Part shown: one piece after another, positions 10,862 through 22,196 of the stretch
Layout: each line of letters starts with the position of its first letter
Position numbering within the stretch: position 1 is the first letter of the stretch
DNA from: Moniliophthora roreri
Lineage: Eukaryota > Basidiomycota > Agaricomycetes > Agaricales > Marasmiaceae
Direction of reading: 5' to 3'
NCBI GenBank assembly: GCA_001466705.2
Contig: LATX02000001.1
Span: forward strand, 2,232,001 to 2,296,000
Length of the DNA stretch: 64,000 nt
Notes under the pieces: generated by a model
The model's database searches: none
What the model was told of the DNA's origin: nothing
Seen by the model: the letters and a program-made list of their open reading frames with translations, nothing else
Made by a program: the position numbers and the translations under genes

Positions 10862-12510
10862 TATATGAGCATAGACAGCAGGTACAGTAGAGCAAACACA
10901 GAAACATGCACAAAAAGGAGTTATAAGTGGACCAGTCATTTGCTGCTCCAGCTCATCACAACGTGATCATAAGTTTCACCTTGTCACATTTCATTGACAT
11001 GATTGTGTAGCACAACAGCCAATAGTAATTAAGATATTCTGCAGGAGATTAACGCATCAGCCAAACAGGAAAAAAAAATCTCAAAAGATCTGTGCTGGCA
11101 CAGTGCATGGGCATGAGCACAGTCTAAAAAAGCATGAAACTCAATTTCAGTCTTACCGCCTAGAGATTGTGGCATTCATCAGGCCCAGGAATGAGTTTGC
11201 AGCATAATTGTAGTAGTCAAGGGGAAAAAATTAACGGTAATAGTCACAAATCACATGCATGTGTGATGCATCTCCAAGAGCAGTGCATCTAAGTCAGCAC
11301 TTCAACATCGGCTGCTGCCTGAGCTTAGTCGTGCACTGAGTTGTGCATTTCACCTGAGTAAAAGGTGGACCAGCATTGAATGAGGGTGCAGGTACTCTAA
11401 CTATGCTTCAATCAGTGTAGAGGTGTCAGTAAGTACTACCACTCACCCTCAGACCTTTGTGGTCCCTCTCGCTCATGAAATTAGTAGAAAGCAAGCGTAA
11501 AAAGTACAGAAAAGCAGAAATAAGTAGTGATTTACTTAAATTGATGAATTTAAGGCTATATCTGGCTGTAGCTCCGAGGTTAGATAGCAGAATTTAAGTG
11601 TAACATGAACACAATGACCAGTTCACTGTCACTTCATGTGGTATGGTTCGTTTCATGTATGGTTCATTTCACGGTGTTCACTTTCACAACCTGGTATGGC
11701 AGCAATCAGCTTGTTTGCATCTGGTATTGAACCAGTGACAACACTGCTCGCTACCTCTCGAACTTCAGGTTGTGTCGAACTGTATGCAGGTATTCAATCA
11801 TTATTCAAAGAAATCCTACAAAATGCTTCCCACATCTGTGTATTCAGCAAAAAGCAGGTGGCCATAGGTTAGAGATTTTAAATGGCTATCCTGCAACGAA
11901 AATTGGGCAGTGCACCTAGAGTACCGGGTACTACGAGAGACCAGTACCAAATGTCGGTACTACCGATCAAGTCCCAATCTCGGAAGTTTGCGTCCGTGGA
12001 CTGAACCGTGTACTTACACCCAAAAGGAGGATCACGGACGCTTCACAAGCGTCTCCGTCGTTTTACCAGATCAATTTAGCCGATTCGCTAAATCGACCCG
12101 GAATTAGGTTACTGACGTCTACCCCGAGCTGACGATCGTCAGTCTGGAAGCCGTACGGGCCCTCCAGGACCTTCCCACCACTGTCATGAAAAGTGTCTAG
12201 TTCAACATCATCTATAGCATTGTAGTTGACCCAGCACCATTGAAGACACATTGCGGTGAGTGGTAAATTAGTGTATTAAACACAAGGAGATGCATGAGAC
12301 TCATGGTTCGTCACTAAGCTCACTCACGCTTCTCACATCCCTTTCGTGTTTGATACGCATCACTAAGAACCATAGCTTCATGGCTCGCTTCCGAGGCCCA
12401 CTTCAATTCGGTTATCCTCCGAAGCTTATGAGCTCAGCGTTCTGAGTGACTGAATAATGAAGATGCCGAGGTCGTTCGTAGCCTAGTGAGGAACCTATCC
12501 TGGAGAATGA
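10862..12510. other. gene-free stretch with a cluster of short palindromes
   Basis: No gene was recognised. Three hairpin-forming palindromes lie close together: GACGCTT-CAC-AAGCGTC at 12037-12053, ATTTAGC-6 nt-GCTAAAT at 12074-12093, and the perfect 14-mer CTGACGATCGTCAG at 12129-12142. The right end forms the promoter side of the first dehydrogenase gene. Confidence 0.4.
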
Positions 12511-12518
12511 TATAAAAG
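12511..12518 (+). promoter_or_regulatory. TATA box of first dehydrogenase copy
   Basis: TATAAAAG lies 53 bases before the start codon at 12564. The surrounding sequence (CCTATCCTGGAGAATGATATAAAAGG) is shared with the second gene copy, where the same place reads TAATAAAAGG (13767-13776). Confidence 0.6.
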
Positions 12519-12563
12519 GGGCAGAGAATCAACCAGAAGCTGTAATATATACATACCTTCAAT

Positions 12564-13490
12564 ATGTCCAACTCCTACACTCGTGTCATCTTGGTCACAG
12601 GTGCCAACACTGGTATCGGTTTTGCCTTGGTCAAACTCCTTGCCAAAAGAGGCCATACCGTGTACCTAGGTGCCAGAGACGAGGCTAAGGGCAAAGAGGC
12701 TCAGTACACAGCTCCCATCTTACAACAAACTTATTCTAACCTCTATTCAGAGCCGCATTGAAGAAGGACCATGGCCTGACTGTGCACTTTGTTCAACTCG
12801 ACGTAACGGACCACACGTCGATCGATAAAGCAAGAGATCTTATTGAGCAGAAGGAGGGACATCTTGATGTTCTCGTCAATAATGCTGGTATGTGCTATAG
12901 TTGCAAACTGTGTTGATGACGCTGATATGCATGTTCTTGCAGCTGTCGCGAACAAGGAGTTCCTTGAGCCCTCTAGGAACGACTCGACCGATCACCGGCA
13001 CACCTTTGACACCAACTTCTTTGGAATCATTCAAAGTACATCGGCATTTGTTCCTCTCATTCTCAAGGCACCTATTGGACATCGTGCTATCGTCAACGTG
13101 ACATCCGGAGCGGGCTCTAACGCTTATGCCGCAGCGGAGAGTCGATTCATGTCCCCAATTAACCAGTGGAGTTATTCTTGCAATGCGTACAGCGCGTCGA
13201 AGGCAGCATTGAATTCATACACGATTGCGCTTGCTCACGAGCTCATCAAGGAAAAGATTCGAGTCAATGCGATTTGTCCAGGATTCGTAACCTCAAATTT
13301 GAACAACCACGCCAAAGGAGGGAAGACGACAGAAGAAGGGGCGAATTATATACTTCCCTGGGTCTTGTTGGGACCTGAAGACGATGATAAATATTGTGAG
13401 TGTCGATTCCTCCCTTACATGCGCGCTCACGAACATCTGGAACCCTCGTCAGGTAAATATTTTAGTTCAGGCCAGCCATTTCCATGGTAG
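12564..13490 (+). CDS. short-chain dehydrogenase/reductase, tandem copy 1
   Basis: This is an NAD(P)-dependent oxidoreductase of the classical short-chain dehydrogenase family; the substrate is unknown. The exons are 12564-12703, 12751-12887, 12943-13395 and 13453-13490, giving 255 residues. The N-terminus has the cofactor motif TGANTGIG (residues 12-19), then LDVLVNNA. The catalytic Ser lies in VNVTSGAGS, and the catalytic Tyr and Lys in YSASK (near residue 165). The usual NNAG reads NNAA across the second splice. The last intron is 57 bases, a multiple of three without an in-frame stop, so retention would insert 19 residues before KYFSSGQPFPW. The gene is one of two adjacent copies about 1.24 kb apart. 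Conservation of all catalytic residues suggests it is functional. Confidence 0.88.
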
Positions 13491-13766
13491 AAATTTCGGA
13501 TAGTTGGATAGCAGTCTGCTGAGCGAATTCTGTAGAAACCCTCTGTATTGAATACCTGTACTCATCAGATCTTGACTTCCATTCACTCAGAAATTCAGTA
13601 CCAAATGCAACATGTTCCTTTCCACTTCTACTTCAACTCTTTCCTTGTATACCATCACTTTTGCGCATGCTTCGGTTCGAATTTGCGTCTTTTATTGCCC
13701 ACATTTGGTACTCCTTCACCATTCATTACCATGACCAATTTCCAGTGGCAAGCGTATCCTGGAGAA

Positions 13767-13776
13767 TAATAAAAGG
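13767..13776 (+). promoter_or_regulatory. TATA-like box of second dehydrogenase copy
   Basis: TAATAAAAGG lies 28-37 bases before the start codon at 13804, inside promoter sequence duplicated from the first copy. The first copy has TATAAAAGG at the matching place, so the two promoters have diverged in the core element. Confidence 0.45.
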
Positions 13777-13803
13777 GACGAGGAATCAACCAATATCTTC
13801 ACC

Positions 13804-14728
13804 ATGTCCGACTCCTACACTCGTGTCATCTTGGTCACAGGTGCCAACACTGGTATCGGTTTGGCCTTGGTCAGACTCCTTGCCGAAAGAGGCCATACCG
13901 TGTGCCTAGGTGCCAGAGACGAGGCTAAGGGCAAAGAGGCTCAGTACGCAGCTCCCATCTTATGACAGACTTGTTCCAACCTCTTTTCAGAGCCGCATTG
14001 AAGGAGGACCATGGCCTGACCGTGCACTTTGTTCAACTTGACATAACGGACCGCACGTCGATCGAGAAAGCAAGAGATTTCATTGAGCAGGAGGGACATC
14101 TTGATGTTCTCGTCAATAATCCTGGTATGTGCTTTGATTGTAAACTGTCAATGACGCTGATATGCATGTTCTTGCAGCTGTCGCGAACAAGGAGTTCCTT
14201 GAGCCATCCAAGAGTGACTCGACCGACTACCAGCACACCTTTGACACCAACTTCTTTGGAATCATTCAAAGTACATCGGCATTTGCTCCTCTCATTCTCA
14301 AGGCACCTATTGGACATCGCACTGTCATTAATGTATCATCCGGAGCGGGCTCTAATGCTTATGCCGCAGCAGAGAGCCAAACTTTCAAGATGTTCGGAGT
14401 CGAGGTGTGGAGCTACTCTATAAACGCGTATAGCGCGTCAAAGGCAGCGTTGGATTCATACACGATTGCGCTTGCCCACGAGCTCAGCAAGGAAAAGATT
14501 CGAATCAACGCAATCTGCCCGCGATTGACTTCTACGAACTTGAACAATCACGCCAAGGAAGGGAAAACACCGGAAGAGGGTGCGGGGTATATACTTCCTT
14601 GGGTCTTGCTAGGGCCTGAAGACGACGATAAGTACTGTAAGTGTTGGTTCCTCTATACACGCGCTCATGAATATCTGGAACTCTCTTCAGGTAAATACTT
14701 AAATTCAGGCCAGCCATTACCATGGTAG
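13804..14728 (+). CDS. short-chain dehydrogenase/reductase, tandem copy 2
   Basis: This is a close paralogue of the preceding gene with the same four-exon structure: 13804-13943, 13991-14124, 14178-14636 and 14691-14728, giving 256 residues. It keeps TGANTGIG, the catalytic Ser in INVSSGAGS and YSASK. Differences include one missing residue (EQEGHL against EQKEGHL) and a segment before the active site (QTFKMFGVEVWSYSI against RFMSPINQWSYSC). The conserved NNAG position reads NNPA, an unusual change because this Asn-Ala turn helps position the active site. Intron positions are identical in both copies, so the duplication is DNA-based. The last intron (54 bases) is also a multiple of three and free of stops. 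Confidence 0.87.
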
Positions 14729-14881
14729 TTTACAGTCTGCTGAACGAATATTGTAAAAATCTGTATTCATACCTGTAATCGACCTGAGATCCAGACTGTT
14801 CTATTTACCCTCGACAACGAGGAGTTCAGGTGACAAACTTTGTGTAGATTCCCACCCACTTCAACTCTTTCCTTGACAACC

Positions 14882-16043
14882 ATGATCTTTCGAAGACTGC
14901 TCCTTCGATTCTTCAAATTTGTGTTCTACATTGCCCTCGTTTGGTTCTCCTTCGCCATTTTATATCTGTCATTGCCATCGCCAGTTCCCAACGATGACTC
15001 TATCACGGCTTCTCTCCAGAGTGGACAGATTATCACTCGAGTTTTCCGTGTCGACACATTCTTCCTTTACACCGACTCTTCACCCTCTGTACAGCAGGCA
15101 CGCAGCACCGGAAAGATGAATTTTATCATGCAATTCGAACATTCCCGAGATCCTCAAAGTAGGATCTCTAATTTGGTATTCGGAGGAGGTAGTAATCCTT
15201 TGTTGGAGAACTTCCACGATGTGATCTATGACCCTGTTGGACCACGGATACCATACCACAACTTCACACTTAGGAACTCAGATCAGGAGAAAGGAGTTTG
15301 GCTCTCTCCTCCAATCGAGCTATCCATTCCAGCAGCAGATATGGATGGTATCGTTCCACCATGGATTGCTACAGCAGATGCTGCGAAGTTGTACTGGCTG
15401 GTCAATCAGGATTCAGCAGACATGACGTTCCGGATCCGTCGAGTGGACAGCGAGAACATAGTCGAGGTCTGGGCTGACGGGTTCCTTTGGTCGGATTATC
15501 CAGAGGTGCGTTGTACTGTCCTATATCCAGTTGATCAATCTAACTGTTTTGTTCCAGGGCGGTCGCATACCTGCTAATACAACAACCAACGGGTTAAAAC
15601 CTCTCGTATCCATTCGTTTACATGGGGCTGATGCGCCACCTTCCTTTGAATTCCCTCCTCTTCCTGCATCGTCGTCCCCTGGGATAATGTATCCCGTCAG
15701 ATTGGCACTACTTCTCTTCCTTCTTCCGATAGGTGCAATCGCGCTACTCATTTCCTTCCCGTTGTCAGGCATTTTCCATGCCCTTATTGAGATTGTGGTG
15801 TTTTTGCTCAATGTTGCTACTCTTGGGGTCGTTTGCGCTGCCGCTTATGGCGTCTACTGGTGGATAAAGAATGAGCGGCCTTCCCTCACGGTCAGCGATG
15901 TCCGAGAAGGTGTTGATACCGTGTTGGCCAGCGCACGAGCGAGGGGGGCTTCAGCACAAAGTCCAGATGAGGTGATTTTTGACCCTGAGGCGCAGAATGA
16001 GGCAGACACACCGGATAACACAGGGAAGGAAGCCAAATCTTGA
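14882..16043 (+). CDS. predicted multi-pass membrane protein, unknown function
   Basis: Two exons (14882-15505 and 15558-16043) join in phase to give 369 residues. One hydrophobic segment lies near the N-terminus (about residues 10-32, with LLRFFKFVFYIALVWFSFAIL). A long polar, probably lumenal or extracellular domain (about 35-235) follows. Two further hydrophobic segments (about 250-280 and 285-315, with LALLLFLLPIGAIALLI) precede an acidic cytosolic tail. I recognise no catalytic motif or family. The polar domain carries an NFT sequence (FHDV...YHNFTLRNS) that could be N-glycosylated. The gene is convergent with the dehydrogenase at 16193-17228. Confidence 0.8.
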
Positions 16044-16192
16044 TACCGTACGGATTTTTATACTATTATTATTGGAACATCTGGGACTTTGTAGACACCG
16101 TCGTACTGACAATATGTGCATACAATTCCAAGTGAACACACCATACAATGGATCCAAATACAAGAAAATGCAGAGTAACGTCCCGGCAAACC

Positions 16193-17228
16193 CTACGCCT
16201 TGACCTGCGTTTCAGCGACAGTATGCTCCCATAACTTCTGTTCTGCTTCCTCAGAGTTGTATCGAGGTTTACCCATGTCGCTGCCGTCTTTATCAATGAG
16301 ATACGCTCCGGGTTTTTTCGCGGTCGTCAGCATGCCATGAAGCATGTATTCACCACAGTCATCTTGAGAGATGGTGAAGGGGTACCCAAGAGTATAAGCG
16401 ATTTGTGAACCGATTCTCATCAGCAGTGTATGTGAGTTGGCAGCCAACGCTGTACGAACAACACCAGGATATGCATGAATGAAGGATAGAGATGGATAGC
16501 GGTCGGAAAATGACTATAGAGGATCGACATCAATGCGCACGACGCGAACAAAGATGAGGAGCACGTACTTCAATCATGAGGTCATTATAGGTAGTCGTTT
16601 CCGCTGCGCAAGTGCCGAGCGAGAATGTCTTCTTCAATCCAAAGTCATTCAAGTTGACCGGTCCTCCATGTCCAGCAGCCAAAACCGAGACCACCCTTGC
16701 TTCTTCGCCCTGTTCCGTCGCCTTGACCAGCCTCGACACCAGGTCGCTCGTGAACTTCCAACGAGAATAGTAGTGCACAGCCATCTTTCGATCAATACCC
16801 TCCTCTGTCTCATCTCGACCCTTGGAAGAAAAGAACCCAGGTGACATGACCAAGAAATTTATCTTGGGAATCCGACTGAGCAAGTCTTTGGTGGTCACAG
16901 CGACATTCTTCATCAGGCTGACATCGCATTGTACAAACTCGTGTTTAGCTTCGGGTGATGTGGGTTTTGGCAATTTGGCAATGATGGATTCAGCAGCAGC
17001 ACGGTTGCGACCGACAATGACTATGTGAGCGTTGCCTCCGGTATGTCTTGCGAACGCTTCAGCCATTCCTTGGCCAATACCGCTGGTTCCCCCTACAAAG
17101 ACCTGTGATATATATAGTTAATTTGCGGCGAAACAAGATGAATGCATGAAGTATAGTACCCCGACAGGAAGATATGAAGTTGATAATGCAGCAGCGTTGG
17201 CTGCACGAACAACGGCGAGCGACGGCAT
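16193..17228 (-). CDS. atypical short-chain dehydrogenase
   Basis: Three exons on the minus strand (17228-17160, 17102-16569 and 16513-16193) give 307 residues. The cofactor loop is GGTSGIG (about residues 27-33), after a hydrophobic N-terminal lead that ends YLPVG. The central strand has VVSVLAAGHGGPV, where the catalytic Ser would be. The position of the canonical YxxxK reads TYNDLMIE, so the Tyr is present but the Lys four residues later is Met. The C-terminal part has HAYPGVV, the proline-containing loop seen in this fungal subgroup. From memory such proteins are common in fungi and often annotated simply as oxidoreductase. Substrate and activity are unknown. Confidence 0.82.
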
Positions 17229-18055
17229 TGTGCTACGTTGCTGGTATACAATTGCGGAGAATACAACGATGACCGTTGGGATTAGGAGACGATAGCGCAG
17301 TCGAGGCATATATGGGCATCATGGTGGAAGGGCGAGACTTTTATGACAATTCATCATGCCGCTGGGGCAACGTCCAGCGTCCGGCATTACACTGGCCATC
17401 CTCGGACATGACAATCATTTACATTGAAAATCACCCCGCCCTGGCTGAATCAGCCGAGAGTACTCGTTACAGTCCGGAAAGTATGTGAATACACGTCATG
17501 GAGTCAACGTTAGTTAGATATCCAATGTTGCAAGACCTATCTTCTGAAAGCTCCGGGACAGTGGAATTACAGGTAACGTTCTACCATCTAAAAGCGTACA
17601 ATATTGAACACGAAGTCACAAAGCTGAAATCGCATCCATCTCGGCCCTATACGTAGGAGTGCCTCTGTTCAACTTGGACAAACACCATCAGAGCCAATGG
17701 CCATTCGAATCGGCTATTATTCGAGCCCTTAATGGTTTCCTTGAGTTCGCAAGACCAACCTGAGCGGAGTGCAAACTAGATCTCAGGCCTCGGCTGTCGA
17801 TATATGATGGAATGGGTCAATCTTCTAAGTATTTCGCACCTTTTTGATCGAAACTCCCAAGGCGATTCTACTGCACCTTCAGGAGGATGGTGGTTTAGTT
17901 GTGCAACGTAATGACTTGGTTAATACAATAGGAAGACGCCAAAAGACCAATATTGAGCACTAGATGAATGAGACGGTACATCCAAATGCAGGAAAGAGAA
18001 AGGGTGTTTATTTAGCCTGTACGTAGACCTCTACTGCGAAGAAGAGACGCGTTGA
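17229..18055. other. intergenic, no gene recognised
   Basis: This is the promoter side of the minus-strand dehydrogenase and then about 700 bases without convincing coding sequence, RNA gene or repeat. Confidence 0.4.
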
Positions 18056-18409
18056 GTCAGCTGCATACTCCGAGTCCATTCCCAAATCAAAGGATCAACA
18101 GCCTGCTCCTCCGACTCCTCCAAACACTTTGCAGATATCTTCCTCGTCAGACGCGTAAAATCGTCATCGCCACGGTCAATACCGCGACCTGATCTCGAAC
18201 CACTGATATTCTCCCTCGAACCCACATACTTCCTCGAACGCTATCGCGAACTTTGGAAAAAGCTGCTTGAAACCGGCACTCTTCCCTCACTCCCAGGTCT
18301 GCATAACTTTGACCCAGTACCATACACTCCGTCCCTCTCGATTTCGTCTCTTTTTCCCTCTTCCTCCTCGACTCAACCGGTACCCTTAGAAAGTGGACGC
18401 GTCGTTTGA
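18056..18409 (+). pseudogene. orphan 3' exon or gene fragment
   Basis: This is an open frame of 117 codons with no internal ATG, ending in TGA at 18407-18409. The composition looks protein-like: RRVKSSSPRSIPRPDLEPLI, then FLERYRELWKKLLETGTLPS and a Ser/Pro-rich tail. The frame is closed by a TGA just upstream (18053-18055), and I see no joining 5' exon. It may be the last exon of a truncated gene, or an exon whose partners lie upstream in unrecognised form. I do not recognise the family. Confidence 0.35.
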
Positions 18410-18869
18410 AGTCCTTGCGTGAAAGGACATTATGCTTCTTGTATCGCTACAGTTTTACAGGAATTTGTTGGACCATGAAATCGTCAGGATAGGCTTACAT
18501 ACCATAATACTGTATAGTATTTATCACTAGAGTCATGCAAGGGAGTTTTCATCCCTGGGCATCTGTTAGACACTGAGCTCGAAAACAGGGTCCGGATAAC
18601 TATCTATCTCAAAAGACCCTTTGAAGATACTCGAGTTCTTCTAAGGATGTAGAGCTTGAAGCTTCGAAGCTAGAACCCTCATTGGCCCGAAGAAAAAGAG
18701 GAAGCAAGCATAGAATGTTTCCATAGTCCATTCCTCGCCCGAGAACCGGTCGAATGCCCACGTTCTAAGGAAATGAGCGTGTCGTCTTCGGCAGCTCTGA
18801 GCTCTCGCAAACCGAAGCGGCCCTGGACGCATCCCGGCGCCTATTCTTCCAAGCCTACCACATTTCAGC
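18410..18869. other. intergenic, promoter region of riboflavin synthase
   Basis: No coding sequence was recognised. It should contain the promoter and 5' leader of the gene starting at 18870. Confidence 0.4.
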
Positions 18870-19810
18870 ATGTTCACCGGTTTGGTTGGCTTTGTTACGC
18901 TGCGGATGAGCCCCCACTAATTGAAGTGCTATGCAGATTGAACACCTTGGAACGGTTTCTCACATCGAGGTTGACTCACAAGGATGCACTCTGATTATAT
19001 CGAATTCCGGTCTTATCCTTGACGATTGTCATATTGGGGATTCTATCGCTGCTAATGGTTGCTGGTGAGGATTACTATCTTCTCTTTACGAGCTGTAAGT
19101 CATGTTGGTAAGGTCTATAGTTTGACTGTCACGGAATTCCACAAGGAGGAGAATGGCGGTTGGTTCAAGGTGTGGTTGGCGAATGAGACTCTGGAACGAA
19201 GTGACCTCGGTGTGCTACAAATTATCTATTTTTCTCTCTGTGGAGACATGCACTTATCTACGTGATGTACAGGCGAACGAGTAGTTGGCGACCAGCTGAA
19301 TCTGGAGCGAGCCATGGGGTCCCATACTCGGTTCGGCGGACACTTTGTGCAGGTGTGTATTTTATCCGTTTTAAGCAGTACTTTGTACTTATCCCCTCTT
19401 CTTCGTAGGGCCATGTTGATACTACTGCAACACTCATTGAGAAGAAACCAGATGGAGATTCTCTGCGTCTGACATTTCAGCTTCCAGAGCCGACGCCTGA
19501 GCGACCGTCCCTACTTCCTTATCTGATTCCCAAGGGTTATGTGACAATTGATGGGGCTTCATTGACCCTTACCAACGTCAATGACGCGCAACGATCGTTT
19601 AGCATTATGCTTATCCAGCATACACAAGAGAAGATTACTCTGGGCAAGAAAGCGGCTGGGGCTAAAGTGAACATTGAAGTTGACATGGTGGGAAAATATG
19701 TAGAGAAGGGTATCATGGCCGCTCTGGACAGCTCTGCGGGAGGGTCTGCGATGAGAGATCTGGTCGAGAAGGTAGTTGAGGATGTTCTAGGCAAAAAGGG
19801 ACTGTTGTAG
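18870..19810 (+). CDS. RIB5: riboflavin synthase
   Basis: The enzyme catalyses the last step of vitamin B2 synthesis, dismutation of two 6,7-dimethyl-8-ribityllumazine molecules to riboflavin. Five exons (18870-18884, 18937-19064, 19121-19209, 19273-19352 and 19409-19810) give 237 residues, close to the usual fungal length. The first exon is only 15 bases and encodes MFTGL, which joins IEHLGTV to form the family's invariant N-terminus. The two lumazine-binding repeats are visible: NGCCLTVTEF in the first and IDGASLTLTNV in the second. GGHFVQGHVDTTATL marks the start of the second barrel. It is cytosolic. The assignment is firm. Confidence 0.95.
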
Positions 19811-19946
19811 TAAAATGACAAGTGACTGTACTTGTATGAAGTCCTGTATGACTTGTACCAAGATTATGCCGGCAGTGTCGAGTCGGCATAGTTCCTGCCA
19901 GCGGAATTTACATCTCATCTTGAACTTGTCCCGCGTGGATTGGTAT

Positions 19947-21892
19947 ATGGAAGCTCCTCTGAAACGCAAGGTTTGTTACTCAAGAGTCCGGAATCCTTTT
20001 TCAATTTCTGAAAACCTGCACAGGTCACTTCAAAGCTGACATATAATGGCAGTAACGACCCGTCGACCAGCAGCACATCCAGACCTTCCTCACCCTTGAA
20101 GACTTTGACGACTTCGCCATCCTTAACCACCCTAAGACCAAGGGCAAAGGTCAATAGTAGTGCTACTTCACGAACAACTACAAAGCCAGCAAGGCCATTA
20201 CGCATTGTACAAAGTAGTACAGCCAGCAGCGTTATATCCTCCAATGGTTCATCCATACCTCGCCCTGCCTCTCCCTCTAAGCCTCGGCCAAATATCTCTA
20301 CACAGGTCGCAGCTCCACGGATACGAGCGGTACGCTCAAATCTGACCACCCGCTCAACTCCCGGAACTCCAGTAGCGACGCACCACCATATAGACCCCAT
20401 CCCCCCAGATGAATCACGGTCTCGTTCAGGCAGTACAGTAGGCCGTTCTCCCATCACAGCTTCACCTCGAATTCCAGACAGAGATGCACTTTTATTCCAT
20501 GAAGCTTCATCACCAGAGATATCCCGCGACTCACCACCTCCAGCTATGAAAATCAAATCAAAGGTTTCCCGAGTCGCTAGGCCAGGGACAGCAGGATCAG
20601 AGACATTATCTCCTCCACTAGGTCCTTCCTATCCCTCATCTAAACCAGGTACACCACGAGTCAGAGCTCCGTCTGTCACCTCTAGCCTCTCACTCAACTC
20701 ATCCAATACCCCTGTATCTGCTAAAGCAGATTACAACTTTTACCCAATCACCATGGCAACCCCAGCTGCCAACCCCCACCGTTTTGCCAGCACTCGTGCA
20801 TCTCCACCACCGCCAACTCACCATCATTATCAGCCATTTCCATCAGGCTCTCCGACAGCCAGGGACGATCTCAACGTGACTTACACCGGTAGAAAAGCGC
20901 ATCAGCTACCCAACCTCGCGAATACAAAGGTTGATCCTGCGACTGTACCACTACCACCACAGTCCCCATCCACATCGGCTGTTTCGCTCTCGTCTAGAAG
21001 CTCAGTCTCACGATCGTCCGTGTCGTATGATAGCCAGAGTAGTATAAGCGTGTCGACGCAAAACACGCATCATCGAACAGGGTCAAAAGATCTCAAGTCG
21101 GCTATTGATACGTTGGTTCATGTTAATGGTATCAATTTGGAGGGAGAGGATGCGTTGGGTTTGGGTTTGGATTTACGTCGTGGTGGTGATACAGACGAGG
21201 AGGATAGCGCAGAAAGAAAGGTTAGGGCAGAGGCAAAGTCTAATCGCAAGGTGTGTGTCTTTTGAACACCAATCGGAACGAAAGGGCTAATTGAGGATAC
21301 ATAGATTGAAGACCTTGAAATCAGCAACCGGTCTCTTCTCGCCATAAACTCCATGCTAGAATCCACAAGAAACCGACAAGCCAAAGAAATCCGTGAACTA
21401 CGTCGAAAGTTGCGCGAATCGAGACTCATTTTACCTCCAAGGGCATACCGCGCCGTTAAATCAGATAAAGAGAATATCGGGGACGATGAAGATGATGAAG
21501 ACGACGAGGACGATGAAGATGAAGATGATGGAAATGGGCCAGGAAACGCAGACGACTCATTTTTACGACTCCGGATGCTCGTAGATGATATGATTGAAAC
21601 GGGGAAAAAGGCGCTGGCTAGTACGCCAGGTGATTTTATGAAGAGTGGAAAGGGTGGTGCAAAAGTGTTGACGGAGGAAGAGGTTAGGAATTGGCGAGAC
21701 TCCAGTGGCGGAGATAACGAGTCTAAATTGACGTCGAAACGTGATGTATCGCCTTCGAGGATAGCTATCCCAGATGACGACGACGACGGTATTAGTATAA
21801 CGACGTCGGAGGATGAGGTAGCTGCGATGACTTTACCTCACGACTCTTCTGCATCACCTAGTCCTCCCCCTATTCTCATTACACCCGCGTAG
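19947..21892 (+). CDS. Ser/Pro-rich protein with C-terminal coiled coil
   Basis: Three exons (19947-19970, 20024-21250 and 21305-21892) give 612 residues. The first exon encodes only MEAPLKRK, which joins VTSKLTYNGSN in phase. Residues 20-350 are low-complexity Ser, Thr and Pro with basic patches, likely disordered. A predicted coiled coil follows (KIEDLEISNRSLLAINSMLE and IRELRRKLRESR, about residues 417-455). Next come an acidic run of Asp and Glu (about 475-495) and an acidic, Ser-rich tail. The coiled-coil segment looks conserved among fungi from memory, but I cannot attach a function. The gene begins 136 bases after riboflavin synthase on the same strand. Confidence 0.8.
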
Positions 21893-22196
21893 AGGTCCTG
21901 ACGTTTACCCTTTTTTTTATTTCATCCCATTCCAGTACTATACCCTTTATCCATCCAACATTATGCATAGACAAGTGTATAAATATCCAATCCTTCCATT
22001 CTTTCATACATTGCTTTCGAACTTGCACATTTAATGCTTCTTTAATGTCTTATTACTCACATCCGGTATGCAGATCACGAACTTGATTAGTTACGATACG
22101 CACAAGTACAAACTCTATTTTCACTCAAAAGTCAACGGTCCGTTGTAAACTAGGTCTTAGGTATAGAGCATGGGGCAGACTATTCGCTCTACTTGA
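21893..22196. other. short convergent intergenic region
   Basis: This 304-base stretch separates the plus-strand coiled-coil gene from the 3' end of the minus-strand myosin gene. It contains T-rich sequence shortly after 21892, consistent with a 3' untranslated region. Nothing else was seen. Confidence 0.4.

Noticed and set aside
19915..20556. A 213-codon open frame on the minus strand.
   Set aside because: It lies antisense to the Ser/Pro-rich coiled-coil gene, whose exons join in phase on the plus strand; the antisense frame has no recognisable motif.
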